DNA from: Ophioderma brevispina
Taxonomy: Eukaryota; Echinodermata; Ophiuroidea; Amphilepidida; Ophiodermatidae
DNA length: 64,000 nucleotides
Direction of reading: 5' to 3'
Assembly (NCBI GenBank): GCA_023653785.1
Contig: JAMKCH010057147.1
Location: 1 to 64,000, forward strand
Under the pieces are notes generated by a model, which had not been told where the DNA came from, did not search any database, and saw only the letters and a program-made list of their open reading frames with translations. A program made the position numbers and the translations under genes. Of the stretch, positions 48,988 through 60,054 are shown one piece after another. Every line of letters begins with the position of its first letter. Positions within the stretch are counted from its first letter, which is position 1.

Positions 48988-49940
48988 AACACACAGCATA
49001 TACAAAGAAATAATATATAGATTATTTGAAATAGTAAGTAAATATTATGTTGCTTGTATATAATTGGATGGTATACATTTAAGTTACGGAAAGAGTTCCA
49101 TATGTACCCCCTTTAAAAAATCTACAGGAAACAAATTCTTTTTATTTATGGCCTAACACCAACAAAACCCTTAACCCTAAGGCCAAAAATAAAAATAAAA
49201 AAGATTTTGTTACATGTATAATTTTGAAGGGGGGTACATATGGAACTCTTGCCAAAATGGCTAAGAATGACACTTGACGGATGCATCAAAGATGACAGTT
49301 CATAGCCAATATGAGGTCATTATTAAAAAATTCTTAATGATGCTTACACAGAAATGGATGTGTGTACCAAAATGGCTCAGAACAATTCTTGAGGACTGGG
49401 TTATATATTGGTGGTTTAGAGATGTTAAGGAGGTCAAGGGTCAGCTGACCATATTTATCCAAAAATAATTAAAATACTGTTTTCACATAAATGGATGAGC
49501 ATTCATCTTGATTGGAATATGATTTTTTGAAATGAGGTCGACTGAAAAAGTTGATGTTTAAGGTAATTCAATGGTCAGTCCCTTGAAAAAATATTTTAAA
49601 GAGATATTGGCACATTTGAAAAATAGTGCGTCCTCAAATTTTTTTCAAAATCGATATTTTTGCATGGTTGTAAAGCTTTTATATACATTAGCCCTCACTT
49701 GAAATGATTAAGACCAAATCAGTGCCCTTATGGGTAAACAGAACGATTTCATAATTAATGTCGCCGGCGACATTAATTCAGCAGACAATGGTAATGGCGT
49801 TTAACACAAGAAAACGCATGCCGTATGCACGTTTCCCATGTTTCCCACGGCATGCACCATGTTTGACGGGTCTGTGACCTTTGTGGTTTTAATATCAATG
49901 TGTACGAGTCTACGGTATTCATGTAATATACGCATTTTTT
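48988..49940. repeat. 0.95-kb direct duplication, copy B
   Basis: Starts AACACACAGC right after a T-run (about 48970-48987) and stays nearly identical to copy A until GCATTTTTT at 49940. It then continues into the intact right half of the TTAA element. The offset between copies is about 1.25 kb. Either a recent tandem duplication or two haplotypes joined in assembly. Confidence 0.85.
49088..49253. mobile_element. Miniature element, GAGTTCCATATGTACC family, copy 2
   Basis: This copy travelled with the 0.95-kb duplication, differing from copy 1 by an inserted AAAATA-type expansion and a few substitutions. Confidence 0.75.
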
Positions 49941-50101
49941 AATTACCTGGATGTCTTTAACCTCTTACTAACATCCCTATCTGTTTTTGAGTATGTTATT
50001 TTTATGTGTAAAATATATCTCTATTCTTCCAATGGCCTAGACTATCATTTGAGAGCAAATTGATGAAATTTCATATTTTGTGAAAATGTGCCAGTGCCGC
50101 T
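49600..50101. mobile_element. Palindrome-core TTAA-type element, copy 3 (complete)
   Basis: A 502-bp element with TTAA at 49596-49599 and 50102-50105. Termini are AGAGATATTGGCACATTTG and the inverse of AGCGGCACTGGCACATTTT. A perfect 26-bp palindrome centred on GCCGGC lies at 49753-49778. No coding sequence. Confidence 0.75.
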
Positions 50102-50530
50102 TTAAAATATCATGAAAATGAAATAATTTCAGTATCAAAATTATAGCTGTACTTGGGGTTCTCAACTGGTGTTTTGCGGGCCAAATCTGGCACGCCAACT
50201 TGTAACATTTGGCCCACCAACAGCCCAAATGATCCAAAAAATACCCACAAAGATAAAGTGAAACTGGCGATTGAACATATGTCTTTCAAATGTATTTGTC
50301 CCTTTTTGGCTTGTGCGCAAATGAAGTTGAAAAGCTCTGGCTTATACCATACTCTAAAATGCTGTCTAGAATTTCTTTCAAATTAAGCAATACACGATTC
50401 TTATACACTCATGTGTTAACAGTATGTGGAAGAGTTAGGGTACTTTAATGGATTAGGCAAAAGAGAAATGTTGGTTTCAGAAGACCTTGTGCATAGCTTT
50501 TACTATTGGCAATTTACTGCATTTTTTTAA

Positions 50531-50672
50531 GGAGTTCCATATGTACCTTCCCTTTAAGACCCTACAGGAAAAACATTCTTTTAATTTATGGCCTAACACA
50601 ACCCCTAACCCTAAGACCAAATATATATTTTTATATGTAGAATTTTGAAGGGGTGCATATGGAACTCTTGCC
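50531..50672. mobile_element. Miniature element, GAGTTCCATATGTACC family, copy 3
   Basis: A diverged and independent copy (142 bp): GGAGTTCCATATGTACC on the left and GCATATGGAACTCTTGCC on the right. It shows that the family is dispersed and not merely duplicated locally. Confidence 0.7.
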
Positions 50673-50848
50673 TTTTTAGTTGCCAGAATAAAATAAGAAA
50701 TTAAAGTGCAGACATACAGAAATCCAGGTGGTGTCATAACCTATGTTTTGTAACTAATTCTATGGAGGATGCTGTAATCTGTCTTTTATCTGTCTTGTCA
50801 ACAAAATCAAGGTTGGCCTTCTTGCACAATTTCTGAATGTCCCTTTGA

Positions 50849-51211
50849 CACAGCTGTTTGACCCCATGCAAATTGTCTCTTTTATTGTTAGAGCAATTTT
50901 AAACAATGGTGACACAATTTTTACAACTGATATGTAGGGAGCTATTACCTCCGCAAAAATCAGAAAAATCCATTGCGGAAATCTTGCCATATAGGCCTGC
51001 CCTCTGTATGCCCATTTCCTATAGAAAGATGTGTAAAACTAGATTTTTTATGAAAAATCATATTTGCCTGCAATGAAATTTCATCAAATTAGCACAGAAT
51101 ATAGTTAGTGGCATAAATACTCCAAATCAGTTGTCAAAAGTGTGTCGCTGTTGATATTTTTTTGTTTTATTCTTGTTTTGTCTTAATAAATGAGATTTTC
51201 AAACAGCTGTG
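50849..51211. mobile_element. CACAGCTGTT-ended miniature transposon, 4-bp TSD, copy 1
   Basis: A 363-bp element with termini CACAGCTGTTTGA and its inverse TCAAACAGCTGTG-like end. TTGA is duplicated at 50845-50848 and 51212-51215. Shared interior words with 58777-59177 are AAATCCATTG, CTTGCCATATAGGCCT and GTCAAAAGTGTGTCGC. CAC ends with 4-bp duplications fit Chapaev-type (CMC) transposons, but this is inference without a transposase. Confidence 0.78.
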
Positions 51212-52424
51212 TTGAGCCACCGAGCAGCTGTGGCCCAAGAATACAATAAATATCATAAATCCTACATTTTGCATAGCTAAAAAAAGAAAGAACATTTCAA
51301 TTGTTTTTGTTTTCATTACTTCTGAGACACTTCTTTTGCCTTACTTTATTTTGACAAACTGTTGTGTAAGTGCAACAAGGTTGTAAGTGCAATAGCTGCC
51401 ATTTGTCAGAAATTTCCATCAAACATACTAGTATTATGCCAAGTCTTTGGTGAGTGGCTCTTGAAATGGTTATTTTGTCACCTGAAGAACCTTTTCAAGA
51501 GCCAGCTGCACTGACTCAAGAAAAGATCAATTAAGTCATCCCAATACATGACAGCACACAGATGTATGCACATGGCAGCTATTGTACTTACGACCTTCTT
51601 GCACTCACATAATGAACCACTTTTGCATGCAAAACACTATCTTATCACTGCCAAAAATGTCTTTGTGAAAGAGATTTTTAAAAATCGATCACCACTGTGC
51701 TTTTTAAATTAAATAATTAAAATTATTGTTCATTTATACCAATTCTATTAAGTCTGTATACATTAGAACATATTTTATACATACATGTACATACAAATTC
51801 TAACTGTTTGAGATTTAGAGCAGAGTCACTCAACCATAACAGAGTACTAATAAGGCTGTACGACTTAATTACTGTGGTGCTGGTATTTCAGGCTATTTCA
51901 TGCGTGAAATGCATGGCAATTTTATTGCTCACTTTGATATATGAATGATATGTATGTCATACATGATATAGAGTGTGCTTGGAATACCAAAACTTGCATG
52001 TAGAAATTATGTATATAACATTTTCTTGTTTAATGTAACTAACATGTATCTAATCATGTGATTTATCTGCAAAGATATCAATATAATAATAATTACAATA
52101 CTATTAAGTGGTCCAAAATAGAAAATCATATCAGTATTTTGTTTAAAAAGCTATTATTAAAGCAGTAGTCAGTCATATCTTAGAACATATGGCCTCAATT
52201 TTAAAACAATGTTATTGAACTTCCTGGGCCTTGGAGTTGCTTAGCCCTGAGAATTGTCTAAAATTGTCAAAATTTACCAGAGTTTTGTAATTAAAATTGG
52301 GAATCCCTGAATCCCCTAATTAGCATTCCCTTACACATGTTTACATTAGTTATTTATCTGTTACTTTTAGGACTTTTTTGTTTTTGTATTTAAAAGGGTA
52401 TTCAATCCTCAGTCTCTATCTATC

Positions 52425-52558
52425 TGTGGGGAATCTTGCCCCCCTGAAAAATTAGTGATTTACATAGGTCATATACTATACTAACAAATTTTAATATATG
52501 CTTGTTTTTTTTTTTTTTTTTTTTCCCCCCCCCCCCCCCCCCCCCGGTTACGCCACTG
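52425..52558. mobile_element. hAT-like element, right-end fragment
   Basis: TGGGGAATCTTGCCCCCCTG and GAAAAATTAGTGATTT match the interior of 42168-43726. A T-run and C-run follow, and the end is GGTTACGCCACTG at 52558. The left terminus is absent. Confidence 0.6.
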
Positions 52559-52949
52559 CTTTTTACCGAGCACCAACTTATTTTAAAAGTCAGTCCCAGT
52601 TTGGTATCATTGGGAGGCCTTTTTATTTTTCTCATTTCATCATGAAAATATTTTGGCTGAGATCTTTCTCATTATAATGCTATAAGTATAAATATAACTC
52701 ATTTATAGAAATTATTTGTACAGTATAAATCTATGGACTATACACACACAATGCTCACTTAAAATGGTGTATCAGATTCAAATGAAATTTTGGAAATAAG
52801 ATATGCTGGTGATCATGGTGATGGCCCTTCCAAAGTGTAATTGTGTAGTATGCCTTTAAATAACTCTGTTGAAGGTTAAAGGGCTAGGCATGCAGTGATT
52901 TGCTAATCTGAAACATTAACATTAAAAAATCATAAAAAATCAATGCATT

Positions 52950-53121
52950 GCATTCTAAATTACAAGGTTTTAAAATAAATCCCAACAATTTTTAGAATTA
53001 AAATTAAGTCTAATAGATTAGAATTTTAAAGCTATATAATTTTATTGTATATCTAAAAATGAATTGGTCCCTAATCACAATCTTTTAGGATTTATTTTAT
53101 ATCCCTGTAATTTAGAGTGTG
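52950..53121. mobile_element. Palindromic miniature element (CTCTAAATTACAAGG ends), copy 1
   Basis: Nearly complete inverted copies: ATTCTAAATTACAAGG with AAAATAAATCCC at the left, GGATTTATTTTATATCC with CTGTAATTTAGAGTG at the right. Related to 55705-56233. Confidence 0.6.
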
Positions 53122-53191
53122 GTGTTTTTGTTACTGGCATGGATGTACTAACATAACCTGCAAGTGGTTGGGCTTGAAATCTGTGTATTAA

Positions 53192-53529
53192 AGGTGCAAC
53201 GAGAGATTTTGAGACACCCAAATATTGTGTCATAATAGTTATTTCATATAGATTAGACACTCAATAGATTTCTTACCTTGCATTTGGCTACAGAAATGTT
53301 TTAAAAAAAGAAAAAAGGTGATTTTGATTTGCTTATATTTCAATGTAAAACATAGGTGGAATTTTGTATTTGCTCCTATGCGAAATTAGAAATTTCACAA
53401 TATTTGTACCAAAGAAGCACTTCCAAGCTTAATCCTTACAGATGGGGATATTTTTGATGGAAAGCTTTACATCAGGGCAAAAATCAGTACTTTCGATTTT
53501 TTTAAGGGACACCTGATATCTGAAATCTC
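53192..53529. mobile_element. TTAA-flanked element, AGGTGCAACGAGAG family, copy 1
   Basis: TTAA precedes AGGTGCAACGAGAGATTT at 53188-53191 and follows GAAATCTC at 53530-53533. The right terminus lacks about 10 bp compared with other copies. Oriented oppositely to 57453-57802 in its interior. Confidence 0.65.
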
Positions 53530-53783
53530 TTAAAGACAAAACAACACATTTATCTGATACTGAAATTCTTATATGTGCAGATTAAAATTCTGACTTGAGA
53601 TCAAAAAGCCTTTTTTTAAAATACAAATTACAAATATTCCAGATTCTGATGCATGACATTGTACACTGTGACCTGTATAATTTGACTACAAACACATACA
53701 TTTATTGATCATTGTGTATTTCAACAATTCACCGTATCCCCTTGTACAGGAGTGTACCATTGATGATTCGTTATCAACCCACA

Positions 53784-53916
53784 GTCAGTGGCGTAACCAG
53801 ACCTTTGCAAATGGGGGCAGAAGGGGTGGCGAGGTATTCGAGGTATTTTCTGAGGGGGCAAATTTTGGTCCTTCTCCATAGACACTGTACATTTTTTTTT
53901 TTTTTTTTTTTAGGCC
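53784..53916. mobile_element. hAT-like element, left-end fragment
   Basis: Starts CAGTGGCGTAACCAGACC, then a G-rich segment and CCATAGACACTGTAC as in 46957-47161, then stops in a T-run. No right terminus. Confidence 0.55.
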
Positions 53917-54280
53917 TGATTACATAATTATAAGCAAAGCTGTGACTTCGTGAGAAAATGAGAGAGAAAAAAAAATAAAAATGAGGAAAATCAAATAATT
54001 TCCTGGCAATTTGATTTGCTGCTGCTTGTTTCTATCGTAAGACGACAATGTACAAATCATTCTGCAAAAAAATGTTATCTGAGCTAGACATTGACCATGC
54101 ATAATGTTTTACATGATACACACGTACAGCAATGCCTGAAAGGAGAAAGTGTTTTTTACCAACATACAATGTACAAACAAAATATTTGCATCTAATTGTC
54201 CTGAAAGGTAGTTCTGCAATTGATAATTAAGTACAACAGGAGTAAAGCTGCAAAGAAGCGCATTTTGTTTAAGTTTAGAC

Positions 54281-54450
54281 CAGGCGCGTAACCAGACCTG
54301 AGCCTCCGGAGGGGCAAGACTCAAGAAGTTTCCCCATTTTTTTCGGCTCGCTTCGCTCGCCGGGTAGACCCATATTTTTTTCTAGACGGTTCGAAATTCT
54401 GATTTTTTTTTTTTTTTTTTTTGGGGGGGGGGGGGCTCGCACCCCTGCCC
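54281..54450. mobile_element. hAT-like element, left-end fragment
   Basis: CAGGCGCGTAACCAGACC is followed by TTCGGCTCGCTTCGCTCGCC, a T-run and a G-run of about 15. The right terminus was not found. Confidence 0.5.
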
Positions 54451-55700
54451 CCCAACTTAACATTACCAGTGCTGGAAGTCAAGACAGTTAACAGAATGTA
54501 TTACTTGCAAACAAATATTGGGTTTCTGAAACCCCAAAGGCTGATTACTGTTATCACTGTTATAAAATTAAGCAGCAATAAAGCTTTCATTGTCATTCTG
54601 GATTTACTTGTTGTGTTGTAGCAGCCTAAGGCACTGCACAGTGGCGCTCTCAGCACTTCGGTGGATTTGTCGCGCATTATAAGAATTAAATATGAGAGAG
54701 GGCAATTGGAGTCCTGCTCTTTTAAACTAGGAATAATAGAAAGTGCTTTTAAAGGGTGACTCAGAGATTTTGAAATATAATTTTGTTTGTGTATTACTGT
54801 ACTGACCCCAGTATAGTCCCACCTGTTTTTAACCTGAAAATTAGCTTGAATTTAGGGGGTGGGATTATAATGGGATCTCCACCCTAACATGAAACACACC
54901 AGCATCAACATTTCAGCCTTTCAGAGCTAAACTTATTCTGGATATTTTCAAGTGTCAAATGAGGTGTGTGATTAACAAAGTCCTGCAGTTGAACTGAAGC
55001 ATGAACCTAATTAATTTTGTAAAGAAAATCACTAGTAGATACTACCAAAACAGTAAGGATTGTTACAAACATTTATGCATAGTATAACAGTGCCATAGGA
55101 TAGTGTGCACAACAAATAACAAAGTTGTGATTTTCTATATGAAGGACTTTGATTTCCACCACAGCAGCCGACAACATCCCGCTGTGCTATTGTTATGAGT
55201 GTCATTGTTCAAAAAAGAGTCTTTTCAACAGACTTTAGTAGGCGTCTGTGGAAATTTGATATTCGGGTTTAATTATAGGGTTTTAAAACAAAAATTTGTG
55301 ACCGGTTAGAAGTTTTTCTGTTGAACGGTTTCAGGTGGTATAAAAGGAACCATTTTAGACAAAATAATTCCTACACGGTCATCAATTTTTCTTGGGAAAT
55401 GCAAAGTAAATGTCTGTGTTTTGAAATGGCAGCAGTGCGTGACCTGATGTTGGTGTAATCCATGCACAGCGGGACTTTGCAGGCTGCTGTGATTTCACAC
55501 AGTGATTAGTATATGGACAAGCATTATGTGAATAGAACATGGTTTGTTTGAAAATTGAGGGTGCCCTCCTCGGGAAATCTCTGAGTCGGCCTTTAAAAAG
55601 TACAAGTTTCTCTCAGGGATTACTAGTTTTGAACAGAATTGTAGTAAGGTAAATTTCTTGCTAAAGGGCCTTAGATAAGCCCATTATTAAGCCAACTCAC
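54451..55700. other. Non-coding, no gene seen
   Basis: No coding frame of note. Sequence around 54740-54790 and 55560-55600 (ACTCAGAGATTT and AATCTCTGAGTC) forms the two ends of a possible 800-bp inverted-end element, but the interior was not resolved. Confidence 0.4.
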
Positions 55701-55704
55701 TTTG

Positions 55705-56233
55705 CTACACTCTAATTACAAGGATTTAAAATAAATCCCAAAGGATTGTGATTAGGGACCTATCCATTTTTAGATTTAAAATTCTTATCTAAAAGATTTA
55801 ATTTTAAATCTAAAAATGGTTTGGTCCCTAATCACAATCTTTTGGGGTTTATTTTAAATCCTTGTAAGGCATCAAAAAAATGTTTGTTTGGCGTAACGGA
55901 GAAAAAATATCAGGGCTGGTCGGTCGGATTTTTTAAATTTATTTTTTTTTAAAGATCTTCTCAATGTTTTACTCTAAAATGAATACAAGATGCTACTATT
56001 TAAAGCTTTTTTCAATGACATAGCAAAGATCTTTTATTTTACTTGTTTTAGTTGCTTTGTTGTCTTGTTTTGTTATTTTTTCATCTTTGTGTTGGTAAAA
56101 AAAAATATTTTTTTTAATTGTGTTTTTTAATTTTGTGCTAATTTGCATAAAAAATTTCGAGTCGGCAGTTTTTTTTAGGGTCGGTTGGGTTACGCCAAAC
56201 AAACAATTTTTTTACACCTAATTTAGAGTGTAG
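55705..56233. mobile_element. Palindromic miniature element (CTCTAAATTACAAGG ends), copy 2, split
   Basis: CTACACTCTAATTACAAGG at 55705 and ATTTAGAGTGTAG at 56221-56233. The main body 55705-55866 is an almost perfect hairpin around AGATTTAATTTTAAATCT-like sequence. A 351-bp element splits off its last 12 bases. TA lies at both outer edges. Confidence 0.7.
55868..56218. mobile_element. Harbinger-like miniature transposon, TAA duplication, nested
   Basis: GGCATCAAAAAAATGTTTG at the left and the inverse, ending TTTACACC, at the right. TAA at 55865-55867 and 56219-56221. Removing it restores TTGTAATTTAGAG, which matches the uninterrupted family copy near 53106-53118 (CTGTAATTTAGAG). TWA duplications are typical of PIF/Harbinger. 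Subterminal TTTGGCGTAAC and GTTACGCCAAA pair. Confidence 0.8.
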
Positions 56234-56607
56234 GTAGTATTCAAATTAGGCCTAAATACTGGCATCTGTAGACCTTTTAAGTCACAGTTGGGAGCATCAG
56301 TAATATTTGTAATAATACAATATGGAGAATGGGGCTGTTGTAAGACTTTTTTCATGTGTGTCTCACATTCTCTGTATTCCTTGAATTAATCAAGCGGAAA
56401 AAGGAAAGAATCAAGCCAATAAGAATAAGCATTTCTCAGAACTAAGCTTTAGCAAAGCTGTTTGGCTCAACATTTGTAGTCAATTTTTTTATTGAGAGGG
56501 ATATTAATTCCAAGCTATGGGATTAAATTGGAGTCTGATTTGGTTCATTCATGGCATTGCATATGCAGTAATGACCGGCCCAGGTGCTATTAAGTATTTT
56601 CCAATTA

Positions 56608-56964
56608 GGCCAAAAAAAAATGTTGTATTGGTGTAACAAGAAATTTTCAATAGGGTAGGGCGGGTGGCTTTTTTTTTTAATAATGCATTACTGCATCAAA
56701 TCATCACACATAGTCTATGTAATGTTATTAATATTGATACAATTGACTCTTATTATTGAAAATCTTAAAGAGAAGTTGCCAAAGTTACACCAGAACACCA
56801 AAAATTGAGAAAATCGGTTAAAAATCAGGGTAAAAACAACTTGGAAAAATAAGATTTTTGAAAATCAATTAAAAAAAATTAGGGTAGGTATACTTTTGTA
56901 CAGGGCTTGATTTCAAAATTAGGGTCGGGCGGGTTACTCCAATACAACAATTTTTTTTTTGGCC
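56608..56964. mobile_element. Harbinger-like miniature transposon, TTA duplication
   Basis: GGCCAAAAAAAAATGTTGT at the left and ACAACAATTTTTTTTTTGGCC at the right, with TTA at 56605-56607 and 56965-56967. Subterminal GGTGTAAC and GTTACTCC pair. Related to 55868-56218; 357 bp, non-coding. Confidence 0.78.
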
Positions 56965-57452
56965 TTAACCGGATCTAAAATGAGTCTTAATATGCATGGA
57001 TATAAGTATGGATAATTTAACCAACAAGACCACCATCATTAATTTTAACAGAACAAAGTGTATGATGCCAAGTAGGTGTGAAGGGTATAATGTAATTATG
57101 CCATTTTCAATAATTTGGGCCAAATTTTGGGCCAAAGTTGGTTGTAGTATGTACCTCAAAAAAAGGGGGATGAAATTGCAAATATTATTCTATTACGTCC
57201 CAATATTTTGAGCCAGGGGAAGCTTTCTCCCCTCCTCCAGTCCTTAAGCCAGAGCATAACAATAATGAACATGCATGTTTAATATTTATGCAGTTTTCAT
57301 TATATTGACATCCCAAATGGTACAAAGAAGTGAAATTTAATTACATTAACAATCATCTGCCAAAATGAGGATGGTTACCACCCCCTTATAGTTTTTTTTG
57401 CACCATACCATAAGTCCATTTTTGGTGCCAAAAGATTTAATGTAATTATTAA

Positions 57453-57802
57453 AGGTGCAACGAGAGATTTCACATATCAGGTGTCCCTAAAAAAATCAAA
57501 GTACTGATTTTTGCCATGATGTAAAGCTTTCCATCAAAAATATCCCGATCTAAAAGGGTTAAGCTGAGAAATGTTTCTTTGTTACAGAGGTTGTGAAATT
57601 TCTAATTTCGTATAGGAGCAAATACAAAATTCAGCCTGTGTTTATATTGAAATATAAGCAAATCAAAACCACCTTTTTCTCGATCTTTTAAAAAGATATT
57701 AAGTTAGTCCAAATACAATTCGAGATCTATTGAGTGTCTACCTTCTGAATTACTATTATGAAACATATCTGGGTGCCTCACAATCTATCGTTGCATGCAC
57801 CT
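57453..57802. mobile_element. TTAA-flanked element, AGGTGCAACGAGAG family, copy 2
   Basis: 350 bp with TTAA at 57449-57452 and 57803-57806 and termini AGGTGCAACGAGAG and GTTGCATGCACCT. Non-coding. Confidence 0.75.
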
Positions 57803-57914
57803 TTAATTGCTATAATATTTGCATCCCTTTTCATTGCAAAAAATCACCAACTCATGGTATAAAGGTAGCTATGACAAAAAGTAACTGTCTGCCCTAAATG
57901 TTATGTAACTTTAA

Positions 57915-58113
57915 AGTGACAGGAGGAGATTTTTTTAGGATACAAATTTCTCTCAATTTTCACTGGATCGGTCGTAGACCACCTACCGAGAACATTTCAA
58001 AGGTTTATTGAACAAACAAGTACCAAACAAAACCACAAACCTTGTTTTGAACTTGCCTGAAATCACTACATATCACAGAAAATATGGACATCTTCAAATC
58101 TCTCATTGCACCT
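57915..58113. mobile_element. TTAA-flanked element, short relative of the AGGTGCAACGAGAG family
   Basis: 199 bp with TTAA at 57911-57914 and 58114-58117. The right end TCTCTCATTGCACCT and the preceding AAATCACTACATATCACAG match the right end of 58502-59221. The left end is diverged. Confidence 0.6.
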
Positions 58114-58501
58114 TTAAAGGAGGGCAACTACTTTCATTGTAATAAAAGCCAAACAATTCCCATCAATTTGATATTGTTTAAAGTATAGTCAAGTACTAGT
58201 CACCCAAGTTAGTCACCCATAACACCTTCTGGACTAGTTTTTGTTTTTTGTGTAAGGTGACCTTGAAGTGCTGGATGGGGGTGGCAACCACCATGCTCAT
58301 TTTTGAGAGACAAAGTAACTATATAAAACTGAAGATGTATGCTGCCCCCAGGTACTTATTATTTTGGTACCACAATCCTCCTCTTTCCATTGATACCAAA
58401 ATGAGTACCAAAATGCCTATTATGACATAAAATGAGATCATAAAGTCTGCAAGGCAGCAAATGCTGTCAATTCCCATACACATGTTGGTACACAGTGTTA
58501 A

Positions 58502-59221
58502 TGGTGCTATGAGAGATTTCAAATAACATGTGTCCCTAAAAAATGTGAACATTCTGATTTTTGCACTGGTCTAAAGCATTGTATCAAAAAAATATCCCCA
58601 TCTGAAAGGATTAAGCTGAGAACTGTTTCTTAGGTACAAAAATTGTAAAATTTCTAATTTCTTATAGGAGAAAATATGTTTTCTATTGAAATATAAGCAT
58701 ATACAAATCACCTTTTGTTTTCATTTTAAGTTATTTCTGTAGCCAAATAAAAAGTAGGGAATCTATTGAGAGTCTACACAGCTGTTCAACCCCATACAAA
58801 GCATTTCTTTTATTTTTAGTGCAATTTTAAGTGGTGGTGACACAATTTTGACAACTGATAAATGTAGGAACGTGCAAGAGCTATTATATCTCCAAAAATC
58901 AGAAAAATCCATTGTGGGAATCTTGCCATATAGGCCTACAGAGGTCATGATTTGTATGTTATAGCGCCCTTTATTATGTCCATTCTCCATAGAGAGACGT
59001 GTTAAACTAGATTTGTAAGGAAAATCATATTTGCCCACAATGAAATTTTGTAAAATTTTCTCAGGATGAAGTCAGTGGTATAAATAATCCAAATTAGTTG
59101 TCAAAAGTGTGTCGCCGTTGATATTCTTTGTTTTATGTTAGTTTTGTCATAATAAATGAGACTTTAAAACAGCTGTGTCTAAATTATGTGAAATCACTAC
59201 ATATCACAGATCGTTGCATCT
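58502..59221. mobile_element. TTAA-flanked element, AGGTGCAACGAGAG family, copy with nested insertion
   Basis: TTAA at 58498-58501 and 59222-59225. The interior is homologous to 57453-57802 on the left and to 57915-58113 on the right, with the 4-bp-TSD element nested between. A pre-insertion copy of its target is preserved at about 59317-59450. Confidence 0.72.
58777..59177. mobile_element. CACAGCTGTT-ended miniature transposon, 4-bp TSD, copy 2, nested
   Basis: A 401-bp relative of 50849-51211 with TCTA duplicated at 58773-58776 and 59178-59181. It sits inside a TTAA element (58502-59221). The sister element at 57453-57802 shows the uninterrupted GTGTCTACC near 57735. Confidence 0.82.
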
Positions 59222-59316
59222 TTAAATAGGCAAGAATATGATTTTGCAACAGTTAGCAGAAATTTTGTCACCTATATATAATACATTGTAATTTCAGAGT
59301 ACGTTACAGGGCCATT

Positions 59317-59450
59317 CACAAGTCCACAAGGCAGCAGATACTGTCAATTTCCATATAGATACACAGTGTATAAAAGGCAAGAATTCAATTTTGCACCAGT
59401 TAGCAGAAATTGTCTCACCTATCGTAATTTCAGAGCATGTTAAAATAAAA
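59317..59450. repeat. Local duplicate preserving a pre-insertion site
   Basis: CAAGGCAGCAGATACTGTCA, ACACAGTGTATAAAAGGCAAG and GTTAGCAGAAATTGTCTCACC match the two flanks of the TTAA element 58502-59221 (58447-58501 and 59222-59300) joined without the element. Confidence 0.75.
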
Positions 59451-59898
59451 CAGGTCTATTTATTAAGGATTAAGTTATTCTATATCACAAGATATATTCA
59501 TATTATGCAGTACTAATTCATAGGCCACTGTGGTACAAAAAAGTCATTGGATTTTTATTACAAAATCATTGTAGTCCAAGTCCATAAAATTCTACCAATG
59601 CAGCTTATTTATTTACAAGCTGTACTGAGACATGTAAAATCTCAGTTTAGAGTGTCTGACATTCTCATAGGGAGTCTATCTTTAGACCTGGGTGCAGGGT
59701 CAGTCCTTCATAATGGACCTTTTTCTTTCAGTGTACTCTGAAAGTGTGATGTGAAAAAGCTGAGAAAATTTCTCATTAATATTAAAATTGTTTTGAAATT
59801 TAACTACTTAGTTTTCCAGGTAGACAAGGATGTATATTTATTAATCTTTTGCTGGGGATGACCAGCACACGACAGTGTTGAAAAACCCCCCATGTGTG

Positions 59899-59974
59899 CT
59901 TGGCCTGATTCGAACCGGCGACCTTCGTATATTAGATGCACGACGCTCTTACCAACTAAGCCATCAAGCCAGGG
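59899..59974 (-). mobile_element. tRNA-like sequence, probable SINE head
   Basis: On the minus strand TGGCTTAGTTGG (A box, 59951-59962) and GGTTCGAATC (B box, 59907-59916) are spaced as in a tRNA. A D-arm and T-arm are plausible, but the anticodon stem pairs poorly and the acceptor ends match only in part. It is therefore more likely a tRNA-derived SINE or relic than a working tRNA. Confidence 0.6.
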
Positions 59975-60054
59975 CTGGCAGAGGATCGAACGATAGATAT
60001 CATCTATAGGTGTTAGGTTAAAAAAAATGTATATGTAATTAAAACCTTTGAAAT

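Noticed and set aside
59899..59974. Functional tRNA gene
   Set aside because: A and B boxes are good, but the anticodon stem and acceptor pairing are poor, which fits a SINE or relic better.
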